Shown here: piece by piece, positions 13,101-25,100 of the stretch
How positions within the stretch are numbered: position 1 is the first letter of the stretch
How the letters are laid out: each line of letters starts with the position of its first letter
NCBI RefSeq assembly: GCF_042477335.2
Contig: NC_091247.1
Span: 224,588,001-224,652,000 of the forward strand
Direction of reading: 5' to 3'
From: Ovis canadensis
Lineage: Eukaryota; Chordata; Mammalia; Artiodactyla; Bovidae
Length of the DNA stretch: 64,000 bases
Program-made: the position numbers and the translations under genes
The notes under the pieces: model-generated
What the model saw: only the letters and a program-made list of their open reading frames with translations
Told to the model about the DNA's origin: nothing
The model's database searches: none

Positions 13101-16100
13101 CCCAGAGCCTGTGTGGCCCCGAGCGCAGCGCCGTCCCTGACTCACTGCGCTGGCTCTGCCATCCCCTGGGCCAGAAGTTCTTCATGGAACGGAGCTGGTC
13201 AGTGAAGTCAGCTGCCAAGGAGAGTCTGTACTGTGCCCAGAGGAACCCAGGTGAGAACGCCTTGCCCCCTGGGGGCCCCTGGTGCTGCCCCCAGACACAT
13301 GGAGACACAGGGTGCCTTGGCCGTGAGTTCCCTACACTCAGGAGCTCGGGAGCCTGGTTGCCAGCTCGCCGCTGGGCCACTCGGAGCCCGTGGTCCTGGC
13401 ATCAGTCACCCCGCCACACGTCCCCAAGGGTGACTGAGTGTGCTCAGCGGAATCTTGCCCTTGTGCCGGGCACTGTGGAGACTCAGAGGGTGTAGAGGAG
13501 CTGCTGGCTGGCCCCACTCTCCCGCTTCCGCCAGAAAACAAACAGACATAGACGGAGCAGTTAGGGAACAACAGGCGGCAGACGGTCGTCAAGTGCTCAG
13601 GGTGGCGGCAGAGACAGGGCTCCGGGCGTCGGGAGGAGAGGCCGGCTGGCTGTCCCCCGTGTCTGATGGTGATCTGAGTCGACTCGCCCGGCCTCGCAGC
13701 GGGCAGGAAAGGCCGGTCGGGTTGGCCCAGGCTTGAGCAGCCAGTGGCTTTGTCCTGTCCTCTCTGAACCAGGCGTGTGGGAGTCAGATGTGGTTGGCAG
13801 GTTCAGGAGTGTGTGTCAAGCATTTTGTGGGGAAAGCGGGGTCCACTGTCGTTCCTTCTCAGAAACTCTGTTGTTCAAAGTAAGAATGACACGCGACCCC
13901 AGAGAGAAGGGCGAAAGCAGAAGCCGTCATCGGTCTTGGATGCCTGGCCAGGCTGCTCTGTCTGCAGCAGAGGCAGCCCCTGGCCCTCATGCCTCCGGTG
14001 GCTCTGGTTCTAGGCCTTGTTGCCCAGAACATATTCCTAAGTGTCCTGCCTCCCTGTCCTTGTCAAGTTAAAGCCCACACGTCTGTGGCATGTGAATGAG
14101 GGGAAGGGCCTGGTGACGCCCTATTTGGGGCTTGCCAGTCGGGGGACTTGGTGACAGGCAGCTGTCATTGCCAACATTGCCAGGCCTCTTGTTTAATCGC
14201 CTCGGCCAGACAACTTCTGGTCATGGGTCTTGTGCGAAGGCTCTTAAGTGGCAGCTGGCTCTTCCTCACCCTGTCAGGCAGGAGCCTCGGCGGCCGTCCT
14301 CCTAAGCCACAGGAGAAGGGGCGGCCTCTGAGACTTGGGGTGGCTGTCCACCTTCCTGGTTCTGTTTGCTGACGAGGGTTGTGGCCACCACCTTACAGCT
14401 CCCAGCCTTGAATGCAAGGACTGAGCATTATGCTAAGAGACACAGCACCCCTCATGCACCCCGCCCCCACACACTGGAGCCAGTCCAGAACTCATGTAGT
14501 CTTGGACTTGACCACCCTCCGCCCGCCCACCCCCCGCTGTTCAGCGAGCAGTTCTGGGGTTTCGCTGGGGAGGTTTGTCCCCATTCAGAGGAGACATCTG
14601 TTCCTTGGGTTCCCCCACCATGCCCTGTTTTCTCTGTAGGACAAACTGAGCTCCTAAGTGAGTCCCACTCACCCCTCTCCTGGCTTCCTCCTCTTCTCCA
14701 GCCGACCCCATCGCCCAGGTGCACCAGGCCTTCTGTAAGAACCTGCTGGAGCGAGCAGTGGAGTCCTTGGTAAAACCTCAGGCCAAGAAGAAAGCTGCAG
14801 ACCAAGAAGAGGAGAGCTGGTACAGACCTTGGATATGCATCCCCACCCATGCCCCCACCTCAGGCTGCCTCCCTGGGTAGCGCAGATGGGGCTCTGAGAT
14901 CCACCTCCCTTAAGGAAACGAGCCCCAGTGTGGGAGCCACAGGGAAATCCAGTGACTCTTTGATGTTGATGTTTCAGGCCTGGCAGCCCCACGAGAGCCC
15001 TCTGTGGGCTCACAGCTGGCTTCTTTGCCTCTTGCTGCCCCACCAAGTATATTACTTCCCCCTTTGCTCCTTTCTACCTGTCTCTATATCTATATCACCT
15101 ATATACATACCTGTATCACCGAGTGGAGTCAGTTCTTGGAGCAGGTCGGGGATTTGATTTCTTTAGCTTTGCCCTTTGGCAGGGGGAGGGTGGCCTTTGG
15201 AATGGAGTGTGGGACGGTCAGCAGAAGGCAGATGCCTCTGGCCCAGACATCTTGGGGACCCAGACCTGTACTGAGAAGTCAGGTGGTGTCTTATTCTTAC
15301 GGAGTTACTGAGCACAGTCTTTCCTTCACAGAGTCAGACCTGAGAGGCAGACAGGTACCAGCATCACTTTCCTTCAGGGCCCAGGTTCTGAGGGCAGAGA
15401 GGGGGTCTCCTGCCTGGGGGATCAGAAAACTTCTGGGCAGAGACCACGGTTGAATTGGGTCTTGAAGGGCGAGGGATGAAAGAGAAACCTTGCTTTTCCC
15501 ACAGAGAGAAGAGTGTCAGGAACAGTGTCAGGGCGGCCTGGGGCGAGCCAGAGTGGTTGGTGGGGGCAGTGCTCGGGGTGTGCCTGGCCCTGTGGGTCTC
15601 AGAGCTGGGGGCTGACCAGCCAGGCTGTGAGTGAGGTCCTTGTGTACACTCTGATGTGAGTGGGACCCTTTCTTTTCTTTCCAGTGAATTCTCCAGCGCT
15701 CTCGAGTACCTGAAATTACTTAACTCTTTTGTGGACTCCGTGGGGACTGTAACCGCCCCCTTCTCCAGCAGCTCTGTGCTCAAGTCGGCCCTTGGTAAGC
15801 ACCTTGCGGGCGGCTCCACGGGCCTCAGGCTGCTTGACTCCGTCCTTCACAGCCCTTATGTCTTGGGGGCCCAGGATTGGTTATGAGTCTGCCACTCAAG
15901 AACCTTCTCTGGCTCTGAGGTGTGTTTCTGCAGTCCCCACATCACCCCCCACCCACAGTTCCCCTCACTGGGCTGTGTTTTGGGGGCAGGAAATCACGAT
16001 GCTGCTAGAAGTGGGATGATGAGTGAGTCAGTGATGCTGGCCAGAACAGGTCAAGAATGCTCCCAGGTGCTCAGAATGGGCAGCAAGTGGTCCAGGCCCT

Positions 16101-19100
16101 GGGGGCTGGTGGAGGGTACTCACCTTTCAGTACACAGTGGTCCCTGGGGCTGCTCTTGGGTCTGATGCTCTCTGCCAGAGAGGCCTTTCTGCTGGCGTCC
16201 GTACTGCTCCGGCACCCACTGCCTCGGATGGCCACACAACTGCTGACTGAACTGGCAGCAGGACACTCTGCTCCCGTCTCTAAACTGTCATCCAGGGGAC
16301 AACATGACAGCGGCCGCCTCTCACCTGGCTGAGGCTGCAGGAGAGGGCGTGGAGCTCCCTCTGACAGCTCTCCCCATGGAGGGTAGTATCCCAGAGGAGC
16401 AGCCTCCCCATCATGACCTCTGACCTCATGGCCTGTCTCATTTCCAAGCTGAGAAAACAATGCGCTGTTAGGCATTTCACGTGCAGGTTCACTGAGAGAA
16501 CTAGGCCTCAGAGAGGAAAACACTAGAAGGATTGTACCTGCACTGTTCCTACACATATTCTGGAAACACTGTTTTTCACAGCTGTTGGAAGTTTGGGCTG
16601 TTTGCAGCTTCTTCCTTAAAAATAACACCAGAGTGAACATCTTTTTTTTCTCTGTTTAGGCTCATCTCTTTGTGATGGATTTTCAAAAATGAGATTCCTA
16701 GGTTAATAGAAGTGAACATTTTTAAGGCTGTTAAGGCAAATTGCCAAACATGTTCTGAGATGGGGCTGGTGGATGTGAGAGGGCGGCCCACAGGCCCCAG
16801 CCCGTCTTCCGGAGGGAGAGACGGCACGAACAGGGGGGCTCTAGTCTCTGCAGCGCTGGAACGGCGTTTGGTTCTGTTCGCCTCTAGGCCCAGACGTCGT
16901 CTGTCGGTGGTGGACGTCCGCCATCACCATGGCCATCAGCTGGCTCCAGGGAGATGACGCTGCTGTGCGCACTCACTTCACCGAAGTGGAGCGGGTCCCC
17001 CAGGCCCTGGAAGCGACAGAGTGCGTAGCCCTCCTTGATCTCTTGCCTGCTTCTCTCCAGGGAAGCCCCTGGTGCCAGCAGGTGCCAGGTTCGCTGGGTT
17101 AGTGGGGGAGGGGAGCAGGTCTGCATGGCCATCAGCATGAAGGGTCAGGCAGCCTGGGGACCACACGACAGATGGAGAGATGAAGCGAGGGAACAAGGGA
17201 GCCACGGAGACTCCAGATGTGGCTAGCCGTGTGTGTGTGTGTGTCTGTGTCTGTGTGTGTGTCTGTGTCTGTGTGTCCGTGTGTGTCTGTGTGTCTGTGT
17301 CTGTGTGTGTCTGTGTGTCTGTGTCTCTGTGTGTATGTGTGTCTCTGTGTGTGTGTCTGTGTCTGTGTGTGTGTCTGTGTCTGTGTGTCCGTGTGTGTGT
17401 CTCTGTGTGTGTGTGTCCGTGTGTGTGTCTGTGTGTGTGTGTCTGTGTCTGTGTGTGTGTCTGTGTCTGTGTTTGTGTATGTGTGTCTGTGTGTGTCTGT
17501 GTGTGTGTATGTGTGTCTGTGTGTGTCTGTGTCTGTGTCTCTGTGTGTGTGTGTCTCTGTGTGTGTGTGTCTCTGTGTGTGTGTGTGTGTCTGTGTCTGT
17601 GTCTGTGTGTCCGTGTGTGTGTCTCTGTGTGTGTGTCTGTGTCTGTGTGTGTGTCTGTGTCTGTGTGTGTGTCTGTGTCTGTGTGTGTGTCTGTGTGTGT
17701 GTGTGTGTGTCTGTGTGTCTGTGTGTCTGTGTCTGTGTCTGTGTCTGTGTCTCTGTGTGTGTGTCTGTGTGTCTGTGTCTGTGTCCCCAGCAGCTGTCAG
17801 TGCTGCTCCCAGGGTTCCTCACACAGGCTGACAAGCAGGGAGAGCTGGTGGCTCCTTCTACTATAGAAGGTCCTGGTGGAGCCTGGCAGGCCAGCGCTGG
17901 CTTGTGAGGCCCGGGGATCCTCTCGTGTGCCAGCGCTGAGTCCCATTTCCTCTCGACCACCCTCCACCCCACCAGCTGAATCACTAAAAAGGCCTTTAGC
18001 ACAAGGCATCACCAGAGAGCTTTTGACATTCCTCTTGGGGACTCATGCCTGCCTCTTGGGGGCATTTGGCCTGTATCGGCGGGCAGCCTGCCAACACTCT
18101 GGCTGCCTCGGACTGGATCTGAGTGTCCCTGACATCTTCTGCCACTTGGAGAAATTGTGAAACGCCCCAAGGCAGGAAGGCACCACTGGGTCTTTCCTCA
18201 GAGCCAAGGCTGTCGCGTTTCCCGCCAAGCGGGCATTTACCCGGGAGAGCAGGAGGGAGCCAAGGAAAGCAGGTTTAAGCAGCTTCAACACTCCCAATTT
18301 CATTTAAGTGAAAGAAAGTGAAGTCGCTCAGTCGTGTCCGACTCTTCGCGACCCTGTGGACTATAGCCCACCAGGCTCCTCCATCCATGGGATTCTCCAG
18401 GCAAGAATACTGGAGTGGGTTGCCATTTCCTTCTCCAGGGGATCTTCCCGACCCAGGGATCAAACCCAGGTCTCCTGCATTGTAGGCAGATGCTTTAACC
18501 TCTGAGCCACCAGGGAAGCAGCCATTTAAGTAACCCCCTTTTAAGCTCTGACCAGTGAACGCCCACCCAGGATGTGTTGTCTCCCAGCTGACACACCCAA
18601 GCAGACTGAGGCCCAGCGGGTAAACTCTAAAGTCTTCTCACTTGTAAGAACAGGCCCTGGGGTACAGCTAAGACCCTTGCAGGCATTCCTTCCCCCCAAA
18701 TTCAGCCACCCGGGGCCCTTTGCTCTTTAGTTGTGGCGATGCTGTGGGATGCCACCCCGCCCCAGCCTCCCCACTCTCTCCCTGATCTGCTCCCTGAAAT
18801 GAGGCTGTTTCTCCAGAGTTGAGCACCTGGCCTCTGCACCTTAGCGAGTGAGTGCAGATAACAGGGCCGACACATACGTCCCCACAGGGTGCGGCGAGTG
18901 GTACTGTGGCAGATGAGGAAACTGAGGCATGGGTTTTTTTTTCACTGTTGCTCTTCTGCTTTTTTTTCAACTTTTTATCTTATGTTGGAGAATAGCCAAT
19001 TAACAATGTTACCACAGTTTCAGGTGAACAGCAGAGGGACTCAGCCATACACAGACTTGTACCATCCCCCCCCTGAGGCACAGATTGTTTGAATGACCGT

Positions 19101-22100
19101 CTTGGGTGGCTTCTCAGTGACTGTTGTTGGTGGGCCCACCAACAGTCTCTGTGGCCGGAATCTCTGATCCCTTCTCCTTGGTCACGTGCCACATTCGGGG
19201 GTCTCTTGCATCCCTCCACGATTCCATCATCCACTCAGCAAGTGCTTAGCTGAGGGCGTACTTGGTGTCAGCTAAGTTCTAGTCTCTGGGAGGCCGTGGT
19301 GAATGAGACAGCAAGTTACGGCCATAAGCAAATAGACAGTGGCCTGCCCCACTCAGCTCTCCACTCTGGGAGCCGTGGCCTCTGCTGGCTCCAGTCTTGG
19401 CTCTCAGGAAGCAGGCAGCACATCGCGGGGAGACATTCTGGGCCAGAGGCAGGTGAGCCTCCAGGAGTTCACACACAACCTGGTGAGGGCAGGAGGCTCA
19501 CAGACCGACAGGCAGTGTCAGGGGAGCAGGGGACCTGACCCAGGGGGCCACCAGAGGAGGCTTGCAGGGGGCAGGGCAGGAGAAGGCAGACCAGAGGGCC
19601 AGCCGGTGAAACAGTTCTCAGAAACAAGTCGGGAATGGTGAAATAGAGTATTCCAGGCAAAGGCAGCCACGACAGCAGAGGCGAGGAGTGAGGACGGGAG
19701 CGGAGATGAGCTCCAGTTGCCTGGAGCCTAGAGCGAGTCAGAGGCTGAGAAGGGCCTCGTTCAGCGCCTGCTGTCCTCCACTCCCCTAACTTCCTCCTGC
19801 AGCCATGCTCCCACTTGGATGTTCTCACACGTGTCAGACACTCAGGGCCTTTGCATCTGCCGTGCCTCTTTCCAGAACCCTCCCCCCTGGAAATCCGCGT
19901 GCCTGCTTCCCTCGGGTTCCTTCTGCGCGAGTGTCACCTTTCCCGTGAGGACATCCTTGGCCATCCTTTATGAAACGCCACCCGCTGGCTCTGGGTGACT
20001 TTCCTTCATGGCTCTCGCAGCACTTGGCATTACACACTCAGTATCTAATGTGTTGATCATCCGACTCCTTCACTAGAACGTGAACACTGTGCACATTTCT
20101 GGAGTGAAGAGGATTCTTACGGCCTGGGAGCCTCCCTCGCTCAGGGCCAGCAATTCCAGGACCTGGAGCTAGGATCTAGAACCATTATGGTGACTTTAGT
20201 CCTGTGGACCCACTTGTCACAGCAGTGTGAGGGCAGTGGTTGCTGGCTTGGGCTCCCCACCTTCATTCTGCCCAGGTGACGTGCGCTGACCTCTTGCCTG
20301 TCACCACCCAGGAGCCCCCTGGTGAAGGCCATCTTCCACACCTGCAGAGCCATGCATGCCTCACTCTCCGGGAAGGCGGACGGGCAGCAGAGTTCTTTCT
20401 GCCACTGCGAGAGGGCCAGTGGCCACTTGTGGAGCAGCCTCAACGTCAGTGGGGCAACCTGTGACCCTGACCTTAACCATGTGAGTAGGGGCGTATGGCC
20501 CCTGGAGGCGGTGCTCATCTCTCCTGGGAGATAGGACTCTGACCCGCCATGAGCCCACCCGGCCTGTGGGGCTGCGTGGAAGACAGGCCAGGCAGCAGCC
20601 GTTCCCTCAGAGCCTGGCCCGGTGGCCCGGGGGAGGCAGCGTGTTCCCACCTGGGCCGCAGGTCCTGCTGGCCTCGGCGCGGGCCGCCCCAGGCGGACCC
20701 CGGCTGGCCGGCGCGCGTCTGCCCCGCCCCCGCCCCTGCGCGCGCACCCTGGAGCGGGTGGCTGCGGTGCATTGTAGTTGCATTGCATGTTCCGGCGGCA
20801 CCGTGCAATGTTTCCACAGTGCATCACAGAGGCCTGCCCGGCCCTCGAGAGACTCCCCGTGCCTGATAGAGGGACTGTGTCACTGCCGGGCCACGAGGCA
20901 GGGCCATCTGGGGCAGGGGAGGGGAGGGGAGGGGTGCACACAGCTGAGGGGGGCTTGTCATCTGCTCACCGGGAGGAGCCTGGTTCACTCCAGAAAGGGA
21001 GGCAGGAGGTGTGTCCTGAGGGTCAGACTCCGAGGACCTCACTAGGGTTGGTCCGGCACCTCTGGCTGAGGTCGAGCCTGGACCTGGACCCTGTGGTGAA
21101 CCTGGGATAACATGCCAGCCCTACAGGACAGGTGTGCCCGCAGGGCCCAAGGCTTGCTCTGGGTGGTTCTAGTGTTTGTCTTCATGGAGAACCAGACGAG
21201 TTTGAGGAGGCGAGAAAGGCTGCAGGCACCTATGTGGGAAAGTGGGCCTGGAAGAAGGGGCCCCCACAGAGGCTAGGGTCCCTCAGGGCAGAAATCAGCC
21301 GCAGGCTGCTACCTCACCTCTCAGAAATGCTACCTTTGGTTGAGGAGAGGGGTTTTATCCACGTTCTCAACCAGTGCTGTCAACAGCCAGAATACCACTG
21401 TGCCTGAGGGTGGGGCAGCACCCTGGAGAAAGGGATGCCAGGCTGGATGAGATGAGGAACAGCCTGGAGGCGTCCATTGGCGCCTGAGGGCGGCACATGA
21501 CCCACCTTGAGAAGCACTGTTCCTGGCGCTGAGGGCCCTCAGGAGCTAGGCAACACCAGCGTGGGCTGAGGCCGGTGCCCTTTGTGACTCTCCTTTGTGA
21601 CATTGCAGCCCTCTGTGGTTCCCATTTTTTGAGTGGGGAAACAGGCTCAGAGGTGAGGTCATGTGTCAGGGCCACATAGCTATGGACAGGAAACAGTGAA
21701 AGATCTAGACTGGTGGATCCAAACCCCAGCATTGAGCCGCTCTGCTGGTCTGCCTTCTTGGGTTCCTGTCTCCCCCGCCCACCACAGAGGCCACTAGGGC
21801 CAGACCTGGGCCCCATCCATGGAAGCGAGCCTCTGATCCCTGCTCCATCTCCAGGCTCTGATTCTCCTGCAAGGACAGGGCCTCTAGGCCAGCCATGGGC
21901 CCCCGGAGGTGGGAGAGGCCCCCGGAGGTGGGAGGGGCCCCCGGAGGTGGGAGGGGCCCCCGGAGGTGGGAGGGGCCCCCGGAGGTGGGAGGGGCCCCCG
22001 GAGGTGGGAGGGGCCCCGGAGGTGGGAGGGGCCCCGGAGGTGGGAGGGGCCCCGGAGGTGGGAGGGGCCCCGGAGGTGGGAGGGGCCCCGGAGGTGGGAG

Positions 22101-25100
22101 GGGCCCCGGAGGTGGGAGGGGCCCCGGAGGTGGGAGGGGCCCCGGAGGTGGGAGGGGCCCCGGAGGTGGGAGGGGCGTGTGACTTGCTGTCAGAACCACC
22201 AGAGTTTTATTCCTACCCTTCGCAGTGTCTCCTCCATGAGGCGCTGCCCTTCTCTGAGCCTTGGCTTCCTCACCGGCCCAATGGAAGAGCAGATTTCCCT
22301 ACAGGGGCTGTAGGAAGGACTAGATGTCATGAACTGAAGCTCCCTCCCTGGTGGTTCTCTTGCTCCCTCATTTTCTGGGTCTCCCCTTTAATCCCAGAGC
22401 TGCTAGGTGTCCGGTCGGGGAAGACCTGGTGCGTGCAGGGACCCTTGCCCTGGTAACCGGCCAGTCACCTTCTCCTTCCTCATGGCCCACCACGCAGGTG
22501 GTCCAGCTGCTGACCTGTGACCTGCTCCTGTCGCTGCGGACGACTCTGTGGCAGAAGCAGGCTGGAGCCAGCCAGGCCCTGGGGGAGACCTACCATGCGT
22601 CAGGCGCTGAGCTGGCTGGCTTCCAGCGGGACCTGGGCAGCCTGCGCAGGCTGGCACACAGCTTCCGCCCGGCCTACCGCAAGGTAAGGCCTAGCCTGCT
22701 GCTGGGGAGGGTGGATCGAGGTGTCAGAACCGAGCCCAGCTCTGGCGTTGGGTCGTGGAGTCGGCTGACTGGTCAGGCTCTGGGCTGGGTGCCATTCATC
22801 CCTTTGGCTCATGCTGTGTGTGCCGCTCCCTGGAACGTGGCAGTGAGCAGTCCACACAGCACAGACAGGCCAGCAGAGATCTCACCTTATCAGTTAACAC
22901 TCGGGAGCAAGAAGGGGCTCCTAGTCTGTGTGAGGACGGGGGGGCGGGGGGAAGTCCACTAGGGAGCACTGCTAGGTTTTCATAGTGAGTGTCAGAATCC
23001 CCTAGAAATGCGTTTAATGCTTTTTCTGGGCCACTGGGGTTTTAGTTCTGTGCTTGAGAACTCCACGTAACATCTCCCTTTGGCAATGAGGGCAGTTGTA
23101 TAACCCACTTAGTGGACTCAAATTGTTCCTGTGTTTACCTTTATTGCTAATTAAGAGTAATACAACTCAACATATTTTCCCTGAATTGTTTTCCAAAAAT
23201 ACAAGTAAGAAGGCCAGTGTTAGGGGTGGGGAAGGGCTGTATTTGGAAACGTGTGAAAAAGAAGGGCTTGAGGTACAGCTGCCCTCACCCTCGGGTGCTC
23301 TGGGATCCTCACGTGGTTGCATTGTAGCCCCTCCCTGTGTGCAGTGAGCCAGGACAGACACTACAGATGAAATACAGTCATGTGAGAACCACCCCCTGCA
23401 CGGTGGAAAAGAGGAAGTGCGCCCAGGGGCGGCGGCCTCCTCACAAAACATCCCCACCTGCCTCTCCCTTCCCCGCCTCCACCCTGGCCATCCAGGGCAG
23501 CGCCACCCTCCTCACACCCTGAGGTGTTCAGGTGTAAAAGATGGAGACCCCCCCTTCTCCCCTCCCTCCCTCCTCTGTCGGTGACTCGTGTTGACAGAAG
23601 AGCTGCAGGTCTTCCTCCTGAGACCTTCTGAACTCTGAAGAGGAGACCCTTTCTGAAGAAACCAAAGGACACAGGCCCCGAGCCGCCTGAGCTGTCCCCT
23701 TGCCGCCTCCTGTCCCTGCCTCTCCCATGTCCTGCTTTTGGGCTGGAGGCAGCCCCCAGCATCATGAGGGCCCACCTGCCTACTGTCCTCACAGCCCAGA
23801 GTGCATGCCGGTGCTCTCAGTCACCGTCAGCGGAGGTGGCCCTTAGCTTCCCTCTCAGCGTGCTCGCTCGCTCCAGCTCCACCAGCTGGCCTGTGCTCTT
23901 CCCCTTTCCTGCCGGGTGTGTGTCCGGGGTCAGAGTGAGGACAGGAGAGGTTGTTTTCGAGCTTGGCAGGGTGTCTAGAGGAGAAGGGGTGTGGTCAGCG
24001 GGCAGATGTGATGCTGCAGGGAGGGATTCCCCCAGGGACAGAGACAGGTGAGGACACCGGGCTTGTGTCCCCGGGCTTCCAGGTGTTCCTGCATGAAGCC
24101 ACTGTGCGCCTGATGGCCGGAGCCAGCCCCACCCGCACCCACCAGCTGCTGGAGCACAGCCTGCGACGGCGCACGGCTCAGAACGCCAAGCACGGTGAGC
24201 CCCCAGCGCTGGCGCCTGGGTGGGCCCAGGGGAGGGGAGGGCAACCCAAGGCTTGATTTGGTGGGAGGCCAGGGAGGGTCTGTGAGGCGTTGTGGGGCTG
24301 GACTGGCCTCAGTCAGGTTGTCATGGGTCCAGCCTCTCCAGAGGGAGAAGGGGATGGTGGGGGGTGTTGTCCCAGCGCAGGAGCTGGGCCCCCGCTGATG
24401 GGCCCCATCTCAGCCCCATCACAGAATGATAGCCAGAGTAATGTGTGTAATGAGCCTGGGTCAGCTCATCTGTTGAGCTGAACCTCCCTCGCTTTGGGGT
24501 GGGGGGCTTAGATACCCAAGTTCTCACTGAGCTGTGGGACAGCACCTGCGTCGTAGCGGGCTCTCAGTGGGAATGTGTGTCTCCTGGTTCCCACAGGAGA
24601 GGCGGACGCCTGGCCCGGGCAACGAGAGCGGGCCACTGCGATCCTCCTGGCCTGCCGCCACCTCCCCCTCTCCTTCCTGTCCTCCCCGGGCCAGCGCGCC
24701 GTGCTGCTGGCCGAGGCCGCCCGCACCCTGGAGAAGGCGGGTGACCGGCGCTCATGCAGCGACTGCCAGCAGATGATCGTAAAGCTGGGGGGCGGCACCG
24801 CCATCGCTGCCTCCTGACCATGGGCTCTGCACCTCAGCCGCCGCCTGGGTGGCTCCCCAGCTCCCTCCATCTCTGAGTCTCCTCTGTCTCTGAGTCTCTC
24901 CCTCCTCCATCTGTCCCTCCTCCGCTGTCTCCCTCCCTCCTCCTTTGTCCCTGAGTCTCTCCCTCCTCCCTGTCTCTCTCCCTCCTCCTTCTGTCTCTGA
25001 GTCTCTCCCTTCTCCCTTTGTCTCTCCCTCTTCATTTTCTCTCAGTCTCTGCTTCCTCTTCTGTCTCTTGTGTCTCTCTCCTCTTCCCAGTGGGAGCTGA

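Noticed and set aside
17180-18002. Long Cys/Val and Thr/His ORFs over the TG tract on both strands
   Set aside because: Pure consequence of a stop-free dinucleotide repeat in an intron.
21705-22456. Repeat-protein-like ORFs (PEVGGA, PRRWEG, LPPPGP) over the minisatellite
   Set aside because: An 18-bp unit keeps frames open automatically; the array is intronic.
3115-24817. Identification as SREBF1
   Set aside because: Regulatory-domain sequence fits SREBP-2, miR-33a (not miR-33b) is in the intron, and the neighbours are SHISA8, TNFRSF13C and CENPM.
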